A DNA stretch of 22,903 nucleotides from Rubrobacter sp. (lineage in GTDB: Bacteria; Actinomycetota; Rubrobacteria; Rubrobacterales; Rubrobacteraceae), in contig JADDPM010000015.1 of the NCBI GenBank assembly GCA_016781885.1, forward strand, positions 1-22,903, given 5' to 3'. The position numbers and the translations under genes were made by a program. Each line of letters starts with the position of its first letter. Within the stretch, counting starts at the first letter, position 1. The notes below the pieces were generated by a model. It was given only the letters and a program-made list of their open reading frames with translations. It searched no databases and was not told the origin of the DNA. Of the stretch, positions 14,958 to 21,815 are shown in pieces.

Positions 14958-16712
14958 ATGGCAAAGGTGAAGATGACGCCGAGCGAGGCGATAGTGGAGA
15001 CGCTCGTGGCGGAGGGCGTTGACCACGTTCCGGGAATCGTCGGGTCAGCATTCATGGATTTGCTCGACCTCTTCCCGGCTGCGGGGATACGCTTTATCCC
15101 GGTACGCCACGAGCAGACGGCGGCGCACATGGAGGACGCTTGGGGGAGGGTGACCGGCAAGGCGGGGGTGGTTATAGGGCAGAACGGTCCCGGCATAACC
15201 AACATGGTCACGTCGGTGGCCGCCGCCAACATGGCGCACACGCCGATGGTGGTGATCTCGCCTTCGGCCGGCACGGCCTCCATCGGGTGGGACGGCTTCC
15301 AGGAGAGCGACCAGGTGGCCATCTTCGAGGCGGTCACCAAGTCCACGGTGAAGGTGACGCATCCCTCCCGAGCCGCCGACGTCTTGAGGACGGCCTTTAG
15401 GAAGGCCTACGCCGAGCGTGGACCGGTGCTCTACGACATACCGCGCGACTTCTTCTACGGCGAGATCGAAGAAGAGATCCTAGAGCCACACCGGTACCGC
15501 GCCAACGTGGGTGGTAAGGGCTCGGTTGAGTCCCTGCAGAGGGCGGCGGAGCTCCTCGCGAACGCCGAGAACCCGGCCATAATCGCCGGCAAGGGCGTGG
15601 TGGACGCGGACGCTCAGAAGGTCGTCAAGGCGATCGCGGAGCACCTAACCGCGCCCGTCGCGGCCTCCTACCTGCACAACGACGCCTTCCCGGCCGACCA
15701 TCCCCTGGCGGTCGGGCCTACAGGCTACATGGGGTCGAAGGCGGCGATGAAGCTGCTCTCCGAGGCCGATGTGGTCCTAGCGCTCGGTTCGAGGCTCGCC
15801 GTGTTCGGGACGGTTCCCCAGTACGACGTCGACTGGTTCCCGAAGGAGGCGAAGATCGTCCAGGTGGATGTCAACGCCAAGCAGATCGCCCGGACGCACC
15901 CCATCGAGGTGGGCATCGTGGGCGACGCCAGGGAGGTCGGCGAGGAGCTCCTCAGGCTCCTGAAGGAGAAGGCCGAGGACCGCAAGCCGGACGAGGAGCG
16001 TCTGGCGCGGATCGAGGCCGAGAAGGAGGCGTGGGACGAGGAGCAGGTCTCGTTGGCCATGGAGGACGGCGACCCTATAAACCCGCGCCGGGCGCTTCTG
16101 GAGATCTCGAGGGCGCTCCCCGCCGACGCCTTAGTCACGACCGACATCGGCAACGTGTGCTCCACCGCCAACGGCTACCTCAAGTTCGATAAGCCGCGTA
16201 AGTTCATCGCGGCCGGGACCTTCGGCAACTGCGGGTTCGCCTACCCGGCGGCTTTGGGCGCGCAGCTCGCCTGTCCGGACTGCCCGGTGGTGGCCATTAT
16301 TGGCGACGGGGCCTGGGGGATGAGCCTGCACGAGACGAGCACCGCCGTCGAGCAGGGCCTGCCGGTCATCGCCTGCGTGTTCAACAACAAGAAGTGGGGC
16401 GCGGAGCAGAAGAACCAGGTCGACTTCTACAACAACCGCTTCGTGGGCTCCGAGATCGAGGGCCCGAGCTTCGCAGAGGTGGCGAAGGCGATGGGCGCCG
16501 ACGGAGTGAGGGTCGAGCGCGCCGAGGACGTGAGGGAGGCCTTCGAGGGCGCCCTGCGTTCGGGCAATCCCACGGTGTTGGAGATCATGGTCGACGGCGC
16601 CCAGCTGGCGCCGCCCTTCAGGCGCGACGCCCTGAACATGCCGGTGCGCTTCCTGGACAAGTACGCCGAGACGGACCACAGGAATTGGGCCAAGGAGAAG
16701 GTGGAAGCCTAG
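14958..16712 (+). CDS. xsc: Sulfoacetaldehyde acetyltransferase
   Basis: Xsc (EC 2.3.3.15) is a thiamine-diphosphate enzyme that splits sulfoacetaldehyde with phosphate into acetyl phosphate and sulfite, the step that breaks the C-S bond in C2-sulfonate catabolism. The 584-residue product has the family blocks GIVGSAFMDLLDLFPAAGI (26-44), RHEQT with cofactor Glu52, IGQNGPGIT (73-81), and the cofactor motif GDGAWGMSLHE (449-459) followed by VFNNKKWGAEQKNQVDFYNN (474-493), characteristic of Xsc rather than of acetolactate synthase. The start is ATG at 14958 with AAGGAG (14943-14948); the frame is open further upstream, but that part covers the promoter. It is the first gene of a run with sauS-like, sucCD-like and pta genes, exactly the context expected. 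Soluble and cytoplasmic. Confidence 0.94.
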   Translation: MAKVKMTPSEAIVETLVAEGVDHVPGIVGSAFMDLLDLFPAAGIRFIPVRHEQTAAHMEDAWGRVTGKAGVVIGQNGPGITNMVTSVAAANMAHTPMVVISPSAGTASIGWDGFQESDQVAIFEAVTKSTVKVTHPSRAADVLRTAFRKAYAERGPVLYDIPRDFFYGEIEEEILEPHRYRANVGGKGSVESLQRAAELLANAENPAIIAGKGVVDADAQKVVKAIAEHLTAPVAASYLHNDAFPADHPLAVGPTGYMGSKAAMKLLSEADVVLALGSRLAVFGTVPQYDVDWFPKEAKIVQVDVNAKQIARTHPIEVGIVGDAREVGEELLRLLKEKAEDRKPDEERLARIEAEKEAWDEEQVSLAMEDGDPINPRRALLEISRALPADALVTTDIGNVCSTANGYLKFDKPRKFIAAGTFGNCGFAYPAALGAQLACPDCPVVAIIGDGAWGMSLHETSTAVEQGLPVIACVFNNKKWGAEQKNQVDFYNNRFVGSEIEGPSFAEVAKAMGADGVRVERAEDVREAFEGALRSGNPTVLEIMVDGAQLAPPFRRDALNMPVRFLDKYAETDHRNWAKEKVEA

Positions 16713-16729
16713 AAAAAGAGGAAGGACCT

Positions 16730-16765
16730 TCGAAGGCCCCGCTTCCAACGGGACGGGGCCTTCGA
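16730..16765 (+). terminator. Strong hairpin between xsc and the aldehyde dehydrogenase gene
   Basis: TCGAAGGCCCCG (16730-16741) and CGGGGCCTTCGA (16754-16765) form a perfect 12-bp stem with a 12-base loop, 17 bases after the xsc stop. No T-run follows. Because genes of the same pathway continue downstream, it may be a leaky terminator or an RNA-stabilising 3' end that keeps xsc transcripts more abundant than the rest. Confidence 0.6.
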
Positions 16766-16825
16766 GTGGCAGGCAAAAGCATCGAGGACAGGACTGTCGG
16801 AGAACTAGAATAGGGTGAAGGGGTT

Positions 16826-18325
16826 ATGGGCGCGGAGAAGATCAAGGAAGTAACGGCGGAGGGGACCAATGCCGGGGGAGACGAGCTAGAGGCCAAGAGC
16901 GTGGGGAAGGCTGCTACTAAAGAGGCCGAGGTCCCGGAGGTCATCGCTGGTCTGATCGAGAAGGCTCGGGCAGCCATGCAAGTCTTTATAGGTTACGACC
17001 AGGAGCGGGTGAACGAGGTCGTCCAGGCTGTCGCCTGGGCCATCATAAAGCAGGAGCACGCCGAGGAGTTGGCGCGGCTCGCGGTCGAGGATACGGGCTT
17101 AGGTAAGTTCGAGGACAAGGTGACCAAGAACCAGCGCAAGAACCTGGGCACCCTGCGGGACCTTTTGGACCCGTCCGCGAAGTCGGTCGGTGTAATCGAC
17201 GTTGACGAGGAGAAGGGTATTACCCAGATCGCCAAACCCGTAGGGGTCGTGGCCGCGGTAACCCCCTCCACCAACCCGTCCGCCACGCCGGCCAACAAGG
17301 CCATGATGGCGCTCAAAGGCCGCAATGCGGTAATCATCGCTCCTTCGCCCAAAGGCGCTTCGACCTGCAAGCTCCTCCTGCGGTACGTGCACGAGGAACT
17401 CTCCAAGGTTGGGGCGCCCCTCGACCTGGTCCAGATGCTGCCGGAGGTCAATAAGGAGCAGACGTACGAGCTGATAAAGCAGGCGGACTTCGTGACCGTC
17501 ACCGGCTCGGCCAACAACGTCCGCGCCGGGCAAACCAGCGGGACCCCGAACGCCTGCGTCAGCGCGGGTAACGTCGTCTCGGTCGTCGATTCCACGGCGA
17601 GGATAGAGGAGGCCGCACGCAAGATCCGGATGAGCAAGACCTTCGACTACGGCACGAGCTGCTCGAATGACAACTCGGTTGTCATCGAGGCGCCGGTCTA
17701 CGAAGAGATGGTCGAGGCCCTGAAGAGGGAGGGCGGCTACTTCTGCGATGACGAAGAGCGCGCGCTCCTCGAAGAGGCGATGTGGCCTGGAGGGGGAAAG
17801 CGCGACAGCAAGACCCTCGCCAAGGCCCCCTCGGTTATAGCGGAGGTCGCCGGCCTTAGCTCCGAGGCGCGAGAGGCTACCTTCTTCATGGTCGAAGGGA
17901 GAGGCGTGGGCGACGAGGACCTCTTCTCGGGTGAGAAGCTCTCGGTGGTCCTCACCGTGTACAAGGTCGCGGACTTTGAGGAGGCGTTGGATCTTACAAA
18001 GCGTATCCTTAACTACGTGGGCCGGGGGCACTCGTGCGGGTTGCACACCACCGACGAGTCCCACGTAGAGCGCATCGGGCTTGAGATGGACGTGTGCCGG
18101 TTGCTGATCAACCAGGCCCAAGTCTACGGTAACGGGGGCAGCTTCGATAACGGCCTGAACTTCACGCTCTCCATGGGCGGCGGTAGCTGGGCGGGGAACC
18201 AGATCGACGAGAACCTTTCCTATAAGCACTTCCTCAACATCACCAGGGTCTCCAAACCCATCCCGGAGGTTGTACCGACCCAGGAGGAGCTTCTGGGCTC
18301 CTACTGGTCCAGGTACGGTCAGTAG
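16826..18325 (+). CDS. sauS: Sulfoacetaldehyde dehydrogenase (acylating), SauS-like
   Basis: A 499-residue CoA-acylating aldehyde dehydrogenase. In the sulfoacetate pathway SauS (EC 1.2.1.81) reduces sulfoacetyl-CoA to sulfoacetaldehyde with NAD(P)H. Visible motifs: PVGVVAAVTPSTNPSATPAN (138-157), VTGSANNVRAG (225-235) and DYGTSCSNDNSVV (274-286) with nucleophile Cys279, typical of acylating rather than classical ALDHs. The first 34 residues are an acidic, Gly/Ala-rich extension before the usual start of the domain. ATG at 16826 is preceded by GAAGGGG. Placement between xsc and a CoA-ligase pair makes the sulfoacetyl-CoA role the best reading; a generic acetaldehyde or succinate-semialdehyde CoA dehydrogenase is the alternative. 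Specificity is inferred, family is firm. Confidence 0.85.
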   Translation: MGAEKIKEVTAEGTNAGGDELEAKSVGKAATKEAEVPEVIAGLIEKARAAMQVFIGYDQERVNEVVQAVAWAIIKQEHAEELARLAVEDTGLGKFEDKVTKNQRKNLGTLRDLLDPSAKSVGVIDVDEEKGITQIAKPVGVVAAVTPSTNPSATPANKAMMALKGRNAVIIAPSPKGASTCKLLLRYVHEELSKVGAPLDLVQMLPEVNKEQTYELIKQADFVTVTGSANNVRAGQTSGTPNACVSAGNVVSVVDSTARIEEAARKIRMSKTFDYGTSCSNDNSVVIEAPVYEEMVEALKREGGYFCDDEERALLEEAMWPGGGKRDSKTLAKAPSVIAEVAGLSSEAREATFFMVEGRGVGDEDLFSGEKLSVVLTVYKVADFEEALDLTKRILNYVGRGHSCGLHTTDESHVERIGLEMDVCRLLINQAQVYGNGGSFDNGLNFTLSMGGGSWAGNQIDENLSYKHFLNITRVSKPIPEVVPTQEELLGSYWSRYGQ

Positions 18326-18347
18326 CGGACGGAGGGAATGAGAGCCA

Positions 18348-19472
18348 GTGAAGCTGTTTGAGTACCAGGCCAAGGACCTCTTCGAGGAGTCTGACATCCC
18401 AGTTCCGAGGAGGAGCTTGATCTCCGACGCCTCGGAGATAGACGGCGCGGTAGAAGAAGTCGGGTTCCCGTGTGTAGTTAAGGCGCAGGTTCTGCGGGGA
18501 GGCCGCGGGAAGGCGGGCCTGATCCAGTTCGCCTCCACGCGCGAGGAGGCCCGGACGAAGGCGGAGCAGATACTCGGTTCGCCCGCGAACGTGCCCAGCC
18601 TGCTCGTCGAGCAAGCATTAAACATCGACAAGGAAATTTACCTGTCGATCACCGCCGATCCCGTCTCCGGTTCGGCGCTAATTATGGCGAGCGCCGAGGG
18701 CGGGGTGGAGATCGAGGAGGTCGCCCGTACCATGCCCGACAGGATTATCATGGAGCGCGTCAAATTGTCCGAAGGGCTGCTTCCTTTCCAGGCGCGCAAC
18801 GTGATGTTCGGGTTGGGACTCGACGCGGACGGGGTCAGAACGGGCAGCGCGATGCTCTTGAACCTCTACGACCTCTTCCGCGAGTACGATGCCGAGTTGG
18901 TGGAGATCAACCCGCTCGTGGTCACGGGAGACGGCGCCCTCGTCGCCGCGGACGGGAAGGTGACCATCGACGACAGCTCGCTGCACCGCCAGGGACGTTT
19001 TACTCTGGGCAGGGAGTACTTCGAGAGCGACGTCGAGTACGAGGGAGCCATGGAGGGGATCCCCTGCCTGAAGTTCGACGGAAAGATAGGCTTGATGTGC
19101 GCGGGGGCAGGCCTGACTAACGTCATCTACGACCTAGTCAACTACGGCGGCGGCAGCGTCGCCAGCTACATCGAGTTCGGCGGGCCTAACTACCGCAAGG
19201 CCGTCAAGGCGATGGAACTGATGATGCGTACCGAACCCAAAGTCGTCCTCGTGGTGACGTTTGGCACCATCGCCAGGGCCGACGTCATCGCCGAAGGACT
19301 GGTAGACGCGATAGAGCAGTTGAAACCGGAGTTCCCGGTCGTGACCGCTATTCGGGGGACGGGGGAGGAGAAGACGCAAGAGCTTCTGCGAGGCGTCGGC
19401 CTAGAGCCGTTGACCGACACCGAGGAAGCGGTAGAGAGGGCGATCGAGCTTACGACGGAGGTGAGGCGGTGA
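18348..19472 (+). CDS. ADP-forming acyl-CoA ligase beta subunit (SucC-like), candidate sulfoacetate-CoA ligase
   Basis: A 374-residue homologue of the succinyl-CoA ligase beta subunit: an ATP-grasp domain with VVKAQVLRGGRGKAG (43-57), LVEQ and the metal/nucleotide segment ELVEINPLVVTGDG (183-196), then a C-terminal flavodoxin-like domain. Where succinate enzymes usually have a VNGAG loop this protein reads CAGAG (251-255), and FGG replaces the usual VGG (277-279), so the acid-binding end is altered. The start is GTG at 18348, 22 bases after the dehydrogenase stop, with GGAGGG upstream; its stop overlaps the start of the alpha gene (GTGA). Inferred role: with the next gene, activating sulfoacetate to sulfoacetyl-CoA using ATP. 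A two-subunit ADP-forming sulfoacetate-CoA ligase has, to my recollection, been described elsewhere (SauCD); I cannot confirm orthology. Succinate or malate ligase is the alternative. Confidence 0.8.
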   Translation: MKLFEYQAKDLFEESDIPVPRRSLISDASEIDGAVEEVGFPCVVKAQVLRGGRGKAGLIQFASTREEARTKAEQILGSPANVPSLLVEQALNIDKEIYLSITADPVSGSALIMASAEGGVEIEEVARTMPDRIIMERVKLSEGLLPFQARNVMFGLGLDADGVRTGSAMLLNLYDLFREYDAELVEINPLVVTGDGALVAADGKVTIDDSSLHRQGRFTLGREYFESDVEYEGAMEGIPCLKFDGKIGLMCAGAGLTNVIYDLVNYGGGSVASYIEFGGPNYRKAVKAMELMMRTEPKVVLVVTFGTIARADVIAEGLVDAIEQLKPEFPVVTAIRGTGEEKTQELLRGVGLEPLTDTEEAVERAIELTTEVRR

Positions 19473-20359
19473 GCGTTGTACTGGACTCGTCGACCCGGGT
19501 GCTGGTCCAGGGCATCACCGGGAGGGAAGGAAGCTTCTGGACAGAGCACATGGTGAACTACGGCACGAACGTCGTGGCCGGCGCGACGCCCGGCAGGGAG
19601 GGGCAGGAGGTCCACGGGGTCCCCGTGTTCCACACCGTGCGGCGGGCCGCAGCCGAGTTTCCGGCGGACGCCTCACTGCTCTTCGTCCCACCCCGCTTCG
19701 CCAAGGATGCAATCTACGAGGCGTTGGACGCCGGGATCAAGACGGTCGTGGTCCTCAGTGAAGGGATTCCCCTGCACGATGCCCTGCAGATCCGACGCGC
19801 CGCTTTATCGGAGGGCGCGATGGTTATCGGGGGGAACACCTCCGGTGTCATCTCGACGGGCGAGGCGATGATGGGGTTCTTCCCCTACTGGATCGAGCGT
19901 GTGTACCGTCCCGGTCGAATCGGAATCATGACGCGCAGCGGCTCGCTGACGAACGAGGTCACAGCCCAGATAGTCAAGGCGGGATTCGGAGCCTCGACCC
20001 TGGTGGGTGTCGGCGGGGACTCCGTACCCCTGACTAGGTTCGCCGAGGTGCTGCCCATGTTCGAGGCGGACCCCGAGACCGACGCTGTTGTCATCATCGG
20101 CGAACTCGGCGGCACGATGGAAGAGGAGGTCGCGGAAGCGATAGAAGCCGGAATCTTCACCAAACCTCTAGTCGCTTCTCTGGGCGGGAGGACGGCGCCC
20201 AAGGGGACGAAGATGGGACACGCCGGGGCGATCATCACCGCCGGGAAGGGGACGGTCGAAGACAAGGTGGCCGCCTTGACCGGTGCGGGCGCGCTCGTCG
20301 CCGACCGACCGAGCAGCGTCGGAGAGATGCTCCAGAGTGTTCTTGAGAAGGTGGGGTAA
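19469..20359 (+). CDS. ADP-forming acyl-CoA ligase alpha subunit (SucD-like), candidate sulfoacetate-CoA ligase
   Basis: A 296-residue partner of the preceding beta subunit. It has the CoA-binding N-terminal fold (VLVQGITGREGSFWTEHMV, 11-29), GGNTSGVISTGE (121-132) in place of the common PNTPGVITPGE, and the phosphohistidine loop MGHAGAI with His251, which carries the phosphate in this family, so catalysis looks intact. After the GE motif it has FFPYWIERVYRPG (137-149), longer than the short pGHIHKPG turn of E. coli SucD. The GTG start at 19469 overlaps the beta gene's stop by four bases, implying translational coupling and equal amounts. Together with the altered beta-subunit loop this argues for a substrate other than succinate; sulfoacetate fits the operon. 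Confidence 0.8.
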   Translation: MSVVLDSSTRVLVQGITGREGSFWTEHMVNYGTNVVAGATPGREGQEVHGVPVFHTVRRAAAEFPADASLLFVPPRFAKDAIYEALDAGIKTVVVLSEGIPLHDALQIRRAALSEGAMVIGGNTSGVISTGEAMMGFFPYWIERVYRPGRIGIMTRSGSLTNEVTAQIVKAGFGASTLVGVGGDSVPLTRFAEVLPMFEADPETDAVVIIGELGGTMEEEVAEAIEAGIFTKPLVASLGGRTAPKGTKMGHAGAIITAGKGTVEDKVAALTGAGALVADRPSSVGEMLQSVLEKVG

Positions 20360-20367
20360 CGCCGCGT

Positions 20368-21417
20368 ATGGATACAGCGACCCACGCCGTCCGAGAGCGC
20401 GCGCTGGGGTTGTCCCGGCGGATAGTGCTGGTGGACGGCGAGGACGAGAGGGTGCTCGGAGCCTCCCTCTACGTGCGCGAGCACGGCTCCCTGGAGCCGG
20501 TGCTCCTGGGAAATGAGACGACGATCTGGGAGCGCCTGCGCTCGATGGACCCAGGCGCTGACCTGGAAATGATAGACCCAAGAGAGAGTCCCCTTATCGA
20601 GGAGTTCGCGGCGCTGTACCGGGAGAAGATGGCAAGCCGGGGGAGGATGGTCTCGGCGGAGCTGGCGGCCGAGCGCGCAAAGGATCCGTCGTACTTCGCC
20701 GCGATGCTGCTCGAAACCGGGAGGGTTGACGGGTTAGTGGGGGGTGCGGCCCTCCCGACGGCGAAGATACTCAAGGCCGCCCTCGAGGTCGTAGGGCTCT
20801 CCGAGGTCTCGGGCATCGTCTCCGGGTCCTTCGGGATGTTCTTACCGAGGGCCTTGCCGTCGGGACAGAACTTTCTCCTGTTCTCAGATTGCGCGGTCGT
20901 ACCGGACCCCGACTCCGAGCAGCTCGCCGCCATAGCTGCGAATGCCGTAAGGGTCATGGAGAGGGTCATGGGCGCGGAGCCCGTGGTTGCTTTCCTCTCC
21001 TTCTCCACTATGGGGAGCGCCGGGCACCGGATGGTCGATAAAGTGGTGCGGGCCAGGAAGATCCTGGAGCAGAAGTTACCGGGCGTGGTCATCGACGGGG
21101 AGTTGCAGGCGGATGCGGCGCTGATACCCGAGATCGCCGCGAGGAAAGCGCCGGAGGGCGTGGCGCGGGGGCGCTCCAACATCCTGATCTTCCCGGACCT
21201 CAACGCCGGCAACATCGCCTATAAGCTGGTCGAGAGGCTGGTGCCCGCCGAAGCCCTGGGCGTTATCCTCGAAGGCTTCAACAAGCCCGTCAACGACCTG
21301 TCGCGCGGATGCACCACCGAGAGCGTAATAGACATGATCTGCGTGACTGCCCTGCAGAGGACGTTTGATCCGAGCATGGAGGGCCTTACCGCCAGGGATG
21401 GAGGAGCGTCTGGTTGA
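20368..21417 (+). CDS. pta: Phosphate acetyltransferase
   Basis: A 349-residue short-form phosphotransacetylase (PTA_PTB family; EC 2.3.1.8) that converts acetyl phosphate plus CoA to acetyl-CoA and phosphate. Family blocks: DGLVGGAALPTAKILKAALE (121-140), SFSTMGSAGHRMVDKV (211-226), IDGELQADAAL (242-252) and NILIFPDLNAGNIAYKLVER (271-290). It starts at ATG 20368, only eight bases after the ligase alpha stop, so it is in the same operon. Pta is the classical companion of Xsc because Xsc makes acetyl phosphate; here it closes the route to central metabolism. Cytoplasmic, no oddities in length or motifs. Confidence 0.92.
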   Translation: MDTATHAVRERALGLSRRIVLVDGEDERVLGASLYVREHGSLEPVLLGNETTIWERLRSMDPGADLEMIDPRESPLIEEFAALYREKMASRGRMVSAELAAERAKDPSYFAAMLLETGRVDGLVGGAALPTAKILKAALEVVGLSEVSGIVSGSFGMFLPRALPSGQNFLLFSDCAVVPDPDSEQLAAIAANAVRVMERVMGAEPVVAFLSFSTMGSAGHRMVDKVVRARKILEQKLPGVVIDGELQADAALIPEIAARKAPEGVARGRSNILIFPDLNAGNIAYKLVERLVPAEALGVILEGFNKPVNDLSRGCTTESVIDMICVTALQRTFDPSMEGLTARDGGASG

Positions 21418-21815
21418 ATCTTAGTCTACGCTGCTCGTATTCCCCACCGCTGCACTGGGGAGTGTACGGGACATGGAGGGGCCGGGCGAAATTGAGCGGT
21501 TGGCCGACCGGGTTCGCCACCGCAAGAGAAAGAATCGGGGAAGGAGGAGCAGAGTGTCTGAAGTATACGGGAACGATGGTCACGTGAGAACCTGGGGATG
21601 CTCGATCCTGTACCCGGGTGGTGAAACCGATGTGGGATCTAGGATACCTTGGCATTCTTGATCAGTCGAGCCGTAGAGCGACGCTTCGCGGAAGGCTTCC
21701 GAAGGTCTTGCCTGTCGGCTTGCAGGTGGATGGCTCCTATAGATAAGGACGGCCATGACCGCCTTGTTGAGCTAGGGTGGGGTCGCGGTCTCGGTAGTGC
21801 GACGGAGGGGATTTT
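21418..21815. other. 398-base spacer between pta and the carrier gene, with hairpins
   Basis: No gene is supported. Just after pta, ATTCCCCA (21439-21446) and TGGGGAGT (21456-21463) form an 8-bp stem with one G-T pair, a possible terminator without a T-run. Further on, CGGAAG-G-CTTCCG (21689-21701) is a 13-base palindrome flanked by CTT and AAG, an operator- or hairpin-like element. A 62-codon Arg-rich frame (21473-21661) lacks a placed ribosome site and I do not call it. The length suggests the carrier has its own promoter or a structured leader, but I match no known riboswitch. Confidence 0.45.

Noticed and set aside
16713..16825. tRNA or small RNA between xsc and sauS
   Set aside because: The only structure is the single long hairpin; no cloverleaf or CCA end is visible.
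16826..16927. N-terminal extension of the SauS-like enzyme as a microcompartment targeting peptide
   Set aside because: It is acidic and Gly/Ala-rich rather than a clear amphipathic helix, and no shell-protein gene is in the window.
21473..21661. 62-codon open frame in the pta-carrier spacer
   Set aside because: Arg-rich, no family resemblance, no ribosome site at a sensible distance; likely chance in GC-rich DNA.
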